Shown here piece after piece: positions 25,226-37,439 of a stretch of DNA of 64,000 bases (positions are counted from its first letter, which is position 1; each line of letters opens with the position of its first letter). This DNA comes from Paralvinella palmiformis (taxonomy: Eukaryota > Annelida > Polychaeta > Terebellida > Alvinellidae): contig JAODUP010000066.1 of the NCBI GenBank assembly GCA_025642065.1, positions 449,001-513,000 on the forward strand, written 5' to 3'. Under the pieces are notes generated by a model. The model was not told the origin of the DNA. It was given only the letters and a program-made list of their open reading frames with translations, and did no database searches. Position numbers and translations under genes: made by a program.

Positions 25226-26190
25226 CGATATTCAAGGGTTTTTGGGAACCCTTATAGCATTAATCTATACAAGTCAAATATTGTTCAGGATGAAGTTCTT
25301 TATCTCGTGCAACATGATATAATTGAACCCAGTCACAGCGAGTGGAGTAGTCCATTTCTAATAGTGGCTAAGGCTGATTCTAGTTGGCGTCTCTGTGTTG
25401 TTTTAGAAAGGAAAATAGTGTAACCAAGACATAATCCTATCCATTATTTCGTACTGGTGACAGTATTGATCAGAATGGACACCCAAAATATGTAAACAAA
25501 TGTGATTTATGAAAAGGTCATCGGCAAATACCACTGACTGAGAGAGCTAAGGTGACGTCAGAAAACCTATTTCAGTTCAAAGTCATGGCTTTTGGAAAGA
25601 GGAATGCACCGGTACTTCTATAAGACCAATGAAGCAAGTAATTGGATCAAACTGTGTAGTGTACATTGATGATGTGGTGCTCTGTTGTGATACATTTGCA
25701 GAGCACATCCAAGGTGTCAGAGATTTCTTTCAGAAGTTGTCCGAAGCTGGCTTGACAGTCATGTTAACGAAGGGTGTGACATAGGCAGAGGCCAAGTCAC
25801 TTATCCTGTTTACATTGTTGGTAGTTGGTAAGGTGAAACAAATTTAAGTATCCAGTATTAACAGCTTCCGATTTTGAGAGATCATATGCTTTATTTGTTG
25901 ATGCTTGTGACGTAGCTGTTGGCTCAATGTTAAGTCAGAAAAGATATCCATAGAGTGGATCATCCTGCTGCTTACCTCTCCAAGAATTTAGATACATATC
26001 AGCGTCGGTATTTAACCAGTGAGAAGGAAGTGCTGGCACTGGTGTTTACCCTGAAACACGTGTATTTGTGAGAAGGTTCCGAAATAATAATCGTAGTCTC
26101 ACTGGCTGGAACCTTTGCTTACAAGAGTACAGCCTTGAGATAAACCATACAAATGGTAAAGATAATGTGGAGACAGTACAAACACGATTT
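25226..26190 (+). pseudogene. Gmr1-like reverse transcriptase and RNase H (continuation)
   Basis: Pieces in order: HDIIEPSHSEWSSPFLIVAK near 25310, SWRLCV near 25380, IPLTERAK near 25530, FQFKVMAFGKRNAP near 25570, and the catalytic box VVYIDDVVLCCD, with YIDD at 25662-25673. Next are AEHIQGVRDFFQKLSEAGLT, an RNase H start (LFVDACDVAVGSMLSQKR near 25890) and its end (LTGWNLCLQEYSLEINHTNG, GKDNVE near 26100-26170). The YxDD active site is intact but surrounding frameshifts and stops make the gene inactive. Confidence 0.75.
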
Positions 26191-26254
26191 AAGATGTATT
26201 GTTACACTGATATATGTCATATTGTATCAAACATGCATTTTCTGGATTTAGGTT

Positions 26255-26256
<2 letters not shown>

Positions 26257-26291
<35 letters not shown>
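26257..26291. repeat. (TA)n microsatellite
   Basis: Pure TA run between the RNase H piece and the probable 3' LTR. Confidence 0.95.
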
Positions 26292-26293
<2 letters not shown>

Positions 26294-26495
26294 CTTATAA
26301 ACTTAAGGATTATGTTACATTGACGTTTTCTTGGGATTCGTGCTGTTTTCTTGGTTGTAAAATTATGTTTAAGGCTGTTGTTTAGGGATTATGTGTTAAG
26401 TTCGTTAAATATTTAAGAACGGAAGCACTGAGGAAAGTAAACCTTTTCTTTCTTATTAAACGGAAGAAACTCTTATGAATTGGCTTGTTAGGGGG

Positions 26496-26834
26496 TGTTA
26501 TGCTAGCCCTCTGAATATTTAGTAATCATGGGGAATGACCGGGCAGCAGCATTGACGATGCATGCAGCACAATGAAACAACCTAAGAGGTGAAAGCCGCC
26601 CAGAATGACTGACAGATTGTAGCTGGAGAAGGCAGACGTTAATTGTTATTATTTATTACTGTTTTATTGGTAGGGACAAATGTAGAGACACTGTAATATT
26701 ATTCAAGCATAAGAGTGGCCTTTGAAAATAAAATCCTGAAAATCAGGAAAGGAAGTCGCAAAGCGAAGTGAGGCCCATATACTTGGGAGTGTAGAAGAAA
26801 CAAATAGGGTTTCGGACATTTTTAGGACAACTTG
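26496..26834 (+). repeat. probable 3' LTR of the Gmr1-like element
   Basis: A purine tract (aggggg) ends at 26495 and is followed by TGTTATGCTAGCCC, the usual polypurine-tract/LTR start. An AATAAA-type signal lies near 26727, and a plausible CA end (tttttaggaca) near 26833. No matching 5' LTR is visible in this window, so the right end is a guess. Confidence 0.45.
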
Positions 26835-26984
26835 ATACAACGCGAGTGGAGATAAAACATAATCCATCCAGACCATCACATAGTAGCATTGATGGTAAGG
26901 AAATTAAAATTGTCATAACTCCACTCCTCCAGAAAGACCCTTACACACACTAATAACAACAATGAGGACAGATCAGACCCCCCT

Positions 26985-27190
26985 ATGGACTAGTGGGTAA
27001 GAGTGTGGAACTTCCATACCCATGTTTCATGCTGTGCTTGAGGCAGAAGCTTCGACTCCCGGCTGTGATATTATAGTAGGAGGAGTTTTTTTCCATCCAA
27101 TCAGGCAACTGGCAAAGTTTTTCTCCCCCAAACATGACAATTATGGTAAACTGAGGTCCCACCACGTTAAACAACTGCCATCATCATAAT
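26985..27190 (+). repeat. tRNA-derived SINE-like copy
   Basis: Box A-like ctagtgggtaagagtgtgga near 26991 and box B-like gcttcgactcccggctgtga near 27049. The body ends tggtaaactgaggtcccacc and ccatcatcataa. Different from the other SINE families here. Confidence 0.45.
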
Positions 27191-27965
27191 AACAGAAATC
27201 AACACCAGATGACTGTGCCCTATAGGGGAAAGTCAGGGGTCTCTTCCCCCAAACTTCAAAAAGACAAGACAGCCCCATCTCCAAAAACATTTTTTTGCTC
27301 TGGAAAAAACGGAATTCCAGTAAAAACCGTAAAACTCATCCCTCATTATTTAAATTGGAAATATACCTTATTAAATTTTAACAACGTTTGTTTACTTGAG
27401 TGTGTGACAGTAGTGAATTTTGTGAATACATAACAATCTAGACTTATTTCAATATGTGATAACGATGGAAATAACAGACTATTAATCAATTAATAATAGC
27501 TATTAATATTATTTCTCGACACAAAATTCGGTAACCAATGGCATTAATTCTCGATTTGTTTTTGTGCCTTTAATAATACATGACTTAGCGATTACATTTT
27601 CGGCACGAAGTAATACGCATGAATTTTGCCAAGGTACGCGCAACGCTGACCACCTAAGACAGCGGAATATTTATCTGGACATTTTCTAGCTCTGTTAAAT
27701 AATTATGTCAACCCGTATACCTCCAGACCTTCTGATATACATAACCAGACCCTTTATTGGAAGCATCAAAATAAACCACATTAACCTCTGCTTTATAAAA
27801 TATACTGGAAATACTTTCGTGGCTAATATCCACCAACGAACATCTTATCAAAAGTCTTATTAAACAGCTTAGATAATGAAGCAATATTGGGATTTATATT
27901 GCGTATGTAACTCCTATCAGAGTTAATAACTTCTCTAGCCAATTTAATATGCCTGCTGACTTTAG
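27191..27965. other. no gene recognised
   Basis: AT-rich spacer between two SINE-type repeats. Confidence 0.5.
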
Positions 27966-28287
27966 CGTTCGGGGAGAATCCCCAGACTGTCGCTTATTCA
28001 GCACAGCCTCTATGTTGGAGTGGTTGAGAAACCTCCTCCCCTCACAGGGGAGCAGTACAGAAAGTTGGAGCCGAAATACGCTGAGGGTGGTCACTGCCAG
28101 AGTGTTTTACGTCATCATGGGGTTTTTAACATCCCCCTTTATTTTAAATAATTTAGTGGAGACGGCAGCGCCATTTAACGTGGTCAGCCACCTACGATGT
28201 TGTGAGCCGAGAAATCAATATCTGGAAAGGTTTCGACCTCTTGCGGGGTTCGAACCTGTGACCGCTAGGCCACCGGAGCTCACTGCC
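27966..28287 (-). repeat. SINE family 2, copy with deleted box A-B spacer
   Basis: On the minus strand the head is ctccggtggcctagcggtca followed by caggttcgaaccccgcaag. Compared with the copy at 39728-40057, 28 bases between box A and box B are missing, with CGGT at both deletion edges. The body and 3' end (gggagaatccccgaac) match closely. Confidence 0.75.
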
Positions 28288-29249
28288 TGCTAATATTAGT
28301 AATAGTTTACATAATACTCGCTTTCGCGATTAGAATAACTGCTATTCCTGCAATAAGTCAACTAATTGGTAAACTAATTATCATGTTTATAAAACATAGA
28401 TTTTAATAGGGACCTACTACTTCTGGCCAGGATATTAAAAAAAAAACCTTCTGAATAATGTAATAAAAGTGCGTTAAATCCGCAATTAGATTGCATAATC
28501 CTTACAGATCAATATAACATTCATTCAGATACGAACTTTTTTCCATTCATCGTTTAATACCCCGAGACAACCTGTGAAATATTGAAGTGGGCTGGCAGCA
28601 GCAGGATCAACCTGATATCCAACATGTATGGCACATGAGTATCGCCTGTAAACTACTATCTTATTCCGTATTTGTGATGACTTTGTGCCTATTCATCTGT
28701 AATCAGCTTTTAAAGCAATGTTGCAAATATAAGATCCTGGTATTTATTATGCACTAAAAATGCATCTTTAATGATTTGATAATGTACCCAAATAATAATT
28801 TAGAGCACATATCTAAGGTTTTACACCGACAGGAATATAACCACCGTTACTGATTTATGGTCGCAACAAAGCTTCCACGCCCTATCCTTATGCTTTTGTA
28901 TAGATTGAATGGCAATTTATATTACCATAACTTTTAACACTCCATCAGCAATTGTGAAACTGCTGTGAATACCCTCTAATATAAAATGCTTGTAAAAATC
29001 TGCTAATTCCAACTTTTACTGTTAAATATTCAGATTAGACGATTTATAATTGATCATATGTAACAAATAATGACACAGATATATATTTAGAATGAGAAGG
29101 TCATATATGATATCAGTGATGTTCTAATCCTGGATGAGGATCTTTATATTTGTTGCATACATGTTGAAACCTGCAATAGGTGGATACCGATTTTGGTATG
29201 CTTTGATCTTTTTGCTCAAATTACAAGTTTAGCTGACAATTTAGTGAGA
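28288..29249. other. no gene recognised
   Basis: AT-rich spacer, no element signature. Confidence 0.55.
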
Positions 29250-29403
29250 GTTTTCGTCACCCGTCTTCGAATCCCGGCGTGGGCATATCTGAAGGTTGTT
29301 TCGTCTTTCACTTCGTCTCATTACCTTTGGAGGTCGCTCGGCCCATTTAGCCTACCTTGTGCACAAAAGTGGCCGTAAAACATCAATCATCATCAATCAT
29401 CAT
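29250..29403 (+). repeat. SINE family 1 copy
   Basis: gtcttcgaatcccggcgtgg (box B) then catatctgaaggttgtttcg, ggaggtcgctcggcccattt, agcctacc and a catcaatcatcatc tail. The head before box B is degraded. Confidence 0.75.
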
Positions 29404-31435
29404 CTAAAGGTCGTTTTCTAACACATAATATACATTGATCAATAGCAATGTCATTCGATATGTAGGTTACTTTCGTTAGAATTAATTATGATTTTGATTA
29501 ATATCGGAGATAAACCAGAGCTTCTTTACACGTACGACATTTACATTAAATGCGAGAACATTTAATATGATAAATGTTATAAGCCATTCATCAAATAAGC
29601 TTTATAAGACATTGACTGATGAACCTTATTTAATACACCTTGATTTGTTGCATTCAAATCGGATTGTAGTCGCCACTATCGCTAACACTGGACCAATTAG
29701 TTTATTAATTAAAACGACATTTGATATGAATACACATACATTTCAAAAATAGACATCCAATGTTTAAATAATTAGGTTAAGAAGTGAGAACCAATTAATT
29801 CCATCTCTTTCGTTTTTAATTGCCGGCTAAATAATGCCAATTGTTTGAAGTTATTTTAGTAATAATAAAAGCGAGTTTTCAACGATTATATTAAATATAA
29901 AATAAAGCGCTAAAACTAAGAAATGTGCGTCGAATTCTGGACATCACACAGCGGATTCAAATGAATATTGTCATGTGGTAGTTTGCCAAATACATTTCCA
30001 AGATAGTAATAAAATAGCTATACTTACTAGAATCATTTTCTAATTTAAGCGATCTGGGCCTCCGAGATTAATGAGAATATCGTGATCATTCAAATTACGG
30101 AGTGTTATTCACATTAATCTAGATATTTAAAAGAAATTATTTTGTTTAAATGAATTTAAAATATCTTGTGAATGCGCCTATTTTCTTCGTTATCATGTTC
30201 TGTAAACTCTAATGAACACGTAGCACACAATTAATAACGACTAGCGTGGTCTCTCATAATCAATGTAAACTTATCAAGTAATACTCTTTTAAATTACTGA
30301 TCTACGTCGCCAAGATCATCTGTCGCTTTAACCCACAAACGATCACCAGCGCATAAACCAGTTGAAGCACACCTATATACATTTTAATAGGATATAGAGC
30401 AGACCCATTACCTTAACTTGATTGATTTATAAATCAGGATTATAAATCCTTTATAATGGACGTTCTTTATTAACTTTAATATTAAAGTGACCAGCAAAAA
30501 GGTAATATACTAGGCCAGTTTATTATATTAGCTCAGTAAATTGTACAAGCATATCCAATGATTTAAAGCTTGCATAAGGAGTAGTTTTAGCTTCATAATA
30601 ATAAGTGATTAATTTATGTAAACATGTGCCCATCGTTTAATTCCAGATTTTGCCTGAAATATATTACATACCCATCATATCAATTACACTCGTAAAGCAA
30701 ATGTTTGGAGTACATTTGATCACAATTAACATCCTAAGGGTTTGCATTTTGTCATCATGGTCTTATTCTGGTCAATTAGGAAATAATTTTACGCGTAAGA
30801 GTGTATCTAGCATTCGGTTGTCGTCTCATGCAGTTCGGTGGCTTTCAATGTATTCTGGTGTCTTTCTGTATTTAGACATACAACCTATATTTAACTATTT
30901 TATTTACTAATTTGTTCTTTTCAATTAAAAAGATCACTTTAGAATACATAATAGCAAGCTCGGTATGTGCTTCATAACGAGAGGAAAATACTTTGTATAT
31001 ATGTATTTGAAACATATATAGGTGTATATAATGATAATTAAATGTGGATAAAAATATCAGTTACGTAACCGTCTAAAACGTTTTGAAGGCCTTCCATCTT
31101 TGTTTACGAAATATTGAGGTCCTGCTTCATGGAATAACTTGGTTCCCATAGCCAAGGAAATATTTCCAAGACATGGATATAATTAATATGATTCAGGATA
31201 AAGTCTACAAGCTTTAAAGGTAATAAATTAAGGTTCGTGTGAAAAAGCATATCATATTTATTCAATTTATGATTGCTTAGTGAAATTTGTATGGTACAGC
31301 ATCTTCCTCGTTCCCTCTTTCTAGCTGTCTGATCCACGCACTTCTATTTACATTTTAACTAACATGGTATTCTTTTTCTTCTAAAATCGAAGCTTTATTT
31401 TATAGGCATAAAATTGTCCTAGTGACATCCAAATG
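29404..31435. other. no gene recognised
   Basis: AT-rich spacer; frames lack domain patterns. Confidence 0.55.
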
Positions 31436-31500
31436 TACTGAAGCGAAGTCAAAGATGAAACACCCTTCAGATATTCTTACGCTGAGATTCGAACTGAAAG
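31436..31500 (-). repeat. SINE family 1, short fragment
   Basis: The minus strand contains gaatctcagcgtaagaatat and ctgaagggtgtttcatcttt, then gacttcgcttcagt, matching the box B to body part of the family. Confidence 0.65.
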
Positions 31501-31854
31501 CAGGGGTGTCAAAATTCGAACGTTTGCCACTAAGTGTCAACATTTCAAAAGTCTGTAAACAACATTCGCGACTTTCAGTTTGTGTTAGATTTTCACGGTG
31601 TCTGATCTTCATTAGCTTTCCGTGTGGTATCCTTTCGAACAATTAATTTATGTAGAAATAAAATGTACCTTTCATGTAACTTTACGACAATAAATTTAGA
31701 AATAACAAGGGAAACAAAAATGGTTGATCGTCCCTCCATTTTGTCCATTCGCTCTTTGCAGACTATAATTTCTGTGTCACTATCCTAAATGAGTCATCAG
31801 ATAAAGATCATGTGATGTATTTCTAATTTACATAAACTGTTAGTACGATCATTT

Positions 31855-32022
31855 CCAAGCGTTGGACCACAGATCACTACCACCTTCGAATCTCGGCTTG
31901 GGCATAGCTGAAGGGTGTTTCAACTTTGACTTCACTTCATAACCTTCGGAAGTCGCTCGGCCCATTTAGCCTACCATGTGCACAAAGGTGGCCGTAAAAC
32001 ATCAATCATCATCATCATCATC
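31855..32022 (+). repeat. SINE family 1 copy
   Basis: gttggaccacagatcactac, then ttcgaatctcggcttgggca, the ctgaagggtgtttcaacttt body and a (CAT)n tail near 32000-32022. Confidence 0.75.
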
Positions 32023-32106
32023 AATGTACCATGTTAAATATTATAAATGATGTTACAGATATATAATCAAAGTTTACGTCTTTTGTAAATACATGAATTT
32101 AAAAAG

Positions 32107-32108
<2 letters not shown>

Positions 32109-32138
<30 letters not shown>
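32109..32138. repeat. (AT)n microsatellite
   Basis: Pure AT run between a SINE copy and the inverted-repeat element. Confidence 0.95.
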
Positions 32139-32142
<4 letters not shown>

Positions 32143-32301
32143 ATATGTGAATCATAAAAAGAAACAAAAGTGAATACTGAAAGATTACGAATAATAAGAA
32201 ATAGCAAATTTTAGTTGAAAACGATGTCCACATAGCAAATAAAATTGGTCGATTATCCCCGCCACGTGTGGTCGCTCCACCCCGCATAGTGGTCGAACCA
32301 C

Positions 32302-32616
32302 TGACCTAAAAGAAAACTAGACCGAACATAGCCGCCGATTTGATGGCAAACAGGTCCCAACTTCCGGTCGAGGAAATAGGAACGCAGACTGGAAAAATCA
32401 GGTTTATAAACGTGGTGAATTATTGTAGTATCGTTGGTTGCATAAGCCGTGTGTGTGGAAGTAATACAAACGGGATGTCCTTTCATCGGTAAGTATAAGG
32501 AACACATTTAAAACAGCCACTTCAACGCTGCTTTTTCCCTTGCCGGAAGTCAGAACTGTTTGGTCGTGGCGGCCAATTCAAACGCTACTGACTGCTCGGT
32601 CTAGTTTATATTTAGG
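32302..32616. mobile_element. 0.3-kb inverted-repeat element, possibly a MITE with a THAP exon
   Basis: Left arm 32304-32327 (acctaaaagaaaactagacc...) and right arm 32593-32616 read in reverse (acctaaatataaactagacc...) match at 20 of 24 bases. Similarity continues inward with gaps: gccgcc, caaacag and acttccgg occur in the same order on both arms. The enclosed part contains the THAP-like frame described separately. A deletion derivative of a P/THAP-type transposon is inferred; a bidirectional promoter is an alternative. Confidence 0.42.
32343..32488 (+). CDS. possible THAP zinc-finger first exon
   Basis: A 49-codon frame from ATG whose end, NYCSIVGCISRVCGSNTNGM followed by SFHR, has the C-x4-C start and the S-F-H-R/F turn of a THAP DNA-binding domain. 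A strong splice donor (gtaagtat) begins at 32489 exactly where THAP exons often end, and the unspliced frame stops there. No downstream exon with the remaining Cys-x2-His or AVPTIF-like motif was found. It could belong to a transposon or be a lone relic. Confidence 0.38.
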
Positions 32617-33664
32617 TAAATGGGTCAAACTTTCCCTCCTGCCATATTGCTTATGTAAATAAAGTTTATGACATTGAATTGGGTCACAAATCACGTGATC
32701 ATTGCCTTATTAGGAACATTAAACATTAAGGGCCCGACAGAAAAGTACTTCTTGCCGATTATTGTATCGCGTATACTAAATTCAAACCATTGAAGTGTAA
32801 GGTGGTCGAAACTCCCCATCTCTCCCCTATATAATCTTTTTTTAATCTGATAATTAGTTATTTGTATTGTATTACTATGGACTGAGAGTCTGAAATAAAG
32901 ATTTATTATTATTTAACACAGGGGAAGCACTTCACATGTTAGATATAAAAGAGTACTTACAATATACGGTGAAAACATTCAAAAATATGTTTACGGCCTT
33001 CGTCCCCCGCTTCATAAAATAGATTTTCCTTTTGTCAAGAAGCCGACAATGGCGACATAATTTTCGCAAGACGACAATCATAGTACCGCCTTATAGCAGC
33101 CGACTTCGAGTAGATAAAACAAAATCTTGGCTCGAAACTATTTATAGATGAAAGACGGCCGGAAATCAGACAGACATCCTTGAACGCTGTCAAAATAAGA
33201 TATTTATAGAACAAAACCAGACAAAGGGTCCCTAAGCGTATTCATTGTTTAGGGATGATTTACATATTATTCTATTTATAGACCAAAGCCAGAAATACGA
33301 CCTTTGAACTGTATAACTGACAGGCTAATAAACGGCAGCATAATTAGCCTGTCATTTGGGGATGTCAGTAAACAAACTCGCGTGTGTTACTATTCGCGCA
33401 AGTGATGGAGAATAAATAATCTCTTGAAGTATAAACCCAAACACACATATACTCATACTGATAGCTGCAACCTAATAACAAATCGATATCAAGGACTGTT
33501 ATTAACGCACTTATAAGAAAAGTAATCAACACTTTCGTCTTACATCAGACTTGTTTCAGAGCTGTTTATTTTTCTTTCATTATTTAAATAGACTAGCAAA
33601 TATGAAACAAGTGGCACATCACATGTGGACGTACATGACATTTAGCTGTTTAAAATTAATCACG
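32617..33664. other. no gene recognised; short interspersed motif
   Basis: The phrase tatttataga followed by an (a/g)aaagcc- or aaaacc-type block recurs near 33139, 33201 and 33273, just before the inverted repeat at 33318. Confidence 0.45.
33318..33354. repeat. 12-bp-arm inverted repeat
   Basis: tgacaggctaat (33318-33329) and attagcctgtca (33343-33354) form perfect arms around a 13-base loop. Confidence 0.8.
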
Positions 33665-33683
33665 CACACACACACACACACAC

Positions 33684-33714
<31 letters not shown>

Positions 33715-33761
33715 AAGAGAGAGAGAGAGAGAAAGAGAAAAATATATATATATATATATAA
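33665..33761. repeat. compound microsatellite (CA)n(TA)n(GA)n(TA)n
   Basis: Uninterrupted CA run, then TA, GA and TA runs with few breaks. Confidence 0.95.
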
Positions 33762-36700
33762 TATGAAACCAAATATCGTTAGAATTACATAGGCCTAGTT
33801 ATTTTTACTGTATTCTCACAAAGCTCGTTGGAAATACGACTGTGATGCTGCTGTAATACCAATATTATAAATATATAGCAAAGCGTGTATTCAGCAAGAT
33901 ATTTGTTAGTAAGGTCGGTTCATACCATCTTTAAGGGACCTTCTCAAGCAAAGTGCTAAGCTTAAAGATAACAGGAAAAGGTTTCCGGAATTAGTCAAAA
34001 TGTCAGTGTTATTTATGAAAATCAAATTCGATGAAAGATATATTAAACTTTTTGCTAGCATTGCCATGAACAAGTATGTCACACCTTTAATCGGGCACTT
34101 GCAGCACATTTCGGAATGTGACGTCATCTTTGACAAACATACGCCAAACACTCGCGGTGTCCTAGATTAACCTGTATTACGAATTCAATATTGTCATTGT
34201 TAGACGTGTAAAATGGTCTATTGTGACTTTTATAATTGTGCAAATGGATTTACCAGTGGATGGAGTATACACCCCCCCCCCCAGACTCGTCTGTGTAATT
34301 GGAAGCGAAACATGAACATAATGCAGTGGAAGTGAACTTCCCACATCAAGCTCTCCGGGAAACACTTAGGGGAAAGTTTGTTTGTTATTTCGCCGTCCTT
34401 GGCACGATCTATTGGATGTGACATGAAGAGTTTCAGGCTTACCTAAGATGCTATTCCAACCATATTTTTCAGACAGTATGATAGTGAGCTCAAACGAATC
34501 AGCAATTTGATGGAGAAATTGAATAGAAATCCTGTATATATGAGCAATAAGAGGGTAATCTTGGGAACAAACTATTGGACTTTCAACAGTCCACACATTT
34601 ATGAATAAGTAACATTTCACTTATTCACAGGCCGAATCAAAGCTTCTTATGTGTATTGTAGACACTATTAAACTGTTCAAATAGCAGATGTTCCACTGAA
34701 GGGGACACATATAGACCGCATATGGAAGAGCCCCCATCCACCAGGCTCCCGTGTACCGACAAATACCACTTTATTCTAAATGAAGTTATGCGATAGGAAA
34801 AGGGGAATACTCGCATTCAAGCCAAATGTTTTGACTTATCAATTAAGCACCAACAAATATTAGCTAATTCCCTATTTACGGCCCACCCCAATAAGCGCCT
34901 ATGGGTATTTGGGACAACACTCGTGTGATTTCAGATTGTTTGTAAACACAATAAATGCAATCTAAATTAATCAGTAAAACTAAATTGTCCCCGGTTCCAA
35001 TGTCATCTTGATGCTAAAGCAAACTTCGCTAAATTTTCTTGAGATTGACAAGCCCATGTACTAGGCGCGCCACTGAGTTAGATTCTTTTCGAGGATATTG
35101 GCACTATCAAAGTTTGTAATTATTATTATTAATATTATTAAGCTAAAATAAGTGGCTCGTCGTACCGCCGTGGGAACTATGTTTAATTGCGTAGGCCGAA
35201 AATAGGGATGAGGCTTTGCGTGCTATGTCATGTGATCTTGTGGTGTTGTTATGACACGGCGTTCAATGATAGAAGGGTGTTTTTTATTTAATGCTTTATA
35301 TTTGTTTTCAACGCATACAATATAACAAAATAATGCCACAAAATAAGATAGTAACTGAATATTACATTACCACGACCTTCATGTATGTCTTAATAGGCCG
35401 GAAATATGGTTCATAAAGGTACACACCAATCTAACTGGGGTTGTGGACCGGTGTCGGGTGAAGGTGGCACAGGTGGCCTAATCTCACCAGGACATAATCT
35501 CCTCAAGACAAAATCCCCTCAGGACACAATACCCTCCACTTCCTATAGCTAGTATTCAGCATGAATTTAGTATTAATGTCATTGTTGTATCAAATAAATA
35601 GAACGTATGGATTGTCAACAACGCAAAACATCAAGAAATTTTGATATTTATTATTTCTAAGTAGGAATAATGCCTTCGCTTTATAATGTACTTATTTGTA
35701 TACACTAAGACAACTGAGATTATAATTCCTCAGTTTCCTTTCATAAAGAAACAAGAGTTTTATCTTTATTTTGAAACCCTGCAAACGGAATATGTTTGGT
35801 TCAAGTGACACAGAGCAGCCTGAGACGTTCATATTTCTTAAGTCGTCACATTTATTTTATGTACCACGTCCAACATGTCCGACATATTCTGTGTAAGTGT
35901 AGTAAACGATTTGTCATCATCAAGTGGGCCAGAACATTTTAATTCTATAGTCAGTGTAAACCTTCGTAGAGTAAGTCACGTTAATCAAGTCCCTATGTAA
36001 AATAACACTATTATAAATGAATTTCGCAATACACAAAACACACACTACTGAATAAATACTAGGAATCTGACAAAGCAATTTACTTTTTAATTACTGGTGA
36101 AAAGTATGTAACATAGAGCATATATAGCTTGATAAAAAAACTTCATAATTGAACTAGTAACTTTTCTTAACAATAGAACATCCTATTTATGGGCCGTTTC
36201 TTAGAACACGAAGTGTTTCGCTGTCAGAAAGCTGCACAGCCGTCGCAATGGATATACAAAGTACGTGTACAATGTTTGAATTAAAAGCCCTCGATAAATG
36301 GCGAAAAATGGCGCAAATCGGCTTAGTTAGCAATATATATTTAATATAAATATGCAAAACAACATTACCCTATAAAATGTACTAAGCAGTGATCTATTTG
36401 GAAAAGGTAAAGCATAGTTGTTCTGGTCAATATTTCCACATCCCAATATTCTCTCACCTCAATACTTACGTCATTTCTATGGCAACCGACCTGTTAACTA
36501 TATTTGCTGGAATACAACAATTGACCGCTCTCATACCTGGAACGTAAGGTTTTGTATAAATCGTGGCAAAATTTCAGCAAAATGCCTTTTCATGATTGGA
36601 TGAAGCAAGTAAGCATAATCCTCATAGAATTATTCAGCGGTTTTCAAGTTCAAAATCCATGAATGAAATAGAGAAACATAATGACATTATGATGGAAAAA

Positions 36701-37439
36701 GAATTTGGAAATAGAACGAGAGAATATTGTTCTGATAGAAATTAAAGCACATAAATCTGACTGTACTATTGATCAAATGAAAGAAGATAGTAGACGCCAA
36801 AAATTACACCGAAATAAGACCTGTACCCATAAAATCGACATTAAGATATTATATATGTCAGAGCTTCATTTGAGACATATGGAGGACAGAGAAAATGTAT
36901 TTGTGAATTTATGTTGCCATATGCTGTCCTTGGATAGTATATTAAGCAAGGATACATACATATACCTGACCCTATTATTATAAGGTATGGGGCACAAAAG
37001 AAAATAAAGCCGGTCCTGAAGGTGAAAATCGATGTTCATAAATACTGACGTACATCCCTGCATACACCGAAAACAAATAGTTATGACAGAATAAATAAAC
37101 AAAAGAAAATTAAAAACTTATGCAATGGAATATTGAAATGGATCAGTACTTTGGTCGTAATTCTTAAAATAGATATTAGACAATTCGAGCTATAACGAAT
37201 ATGGTCCAGTGAATACGGCCAATTGGGAATACAATCTACTGCCGATTTTGTTAATTTATGTTATTGTTTTATGCCTAAAGTGTATACCTTTTTTTTTAAA
37301 ACCATAATATTAAGGTTAGCAAGCTTTGCAAAATTCCATTAAATAAAAAGACCAATTATATTTATTTTGTATTTATTTTCTTTCTAAATGCATAACACCA
37401 TATTAACTGGTTACAGTATTACTATATTTTGTCTTCGGG
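33762..37439. other. no gene recognised
   Basis: Mixed AT-rich sequence with a C10 run near 34272. No domain, SINE or transposon signature was identified. Confidence 0.5.

Noticed and set aside
27949..28293. 114-codon plus-strand frame, and similar frames at 39606-40150
   Set aside because: These are translations of SINE family 2 copies, not genes.
36705..36983. 92-codon frame with charged residues
   Set aside because: No recognisable domain, codon signal or splice structure.
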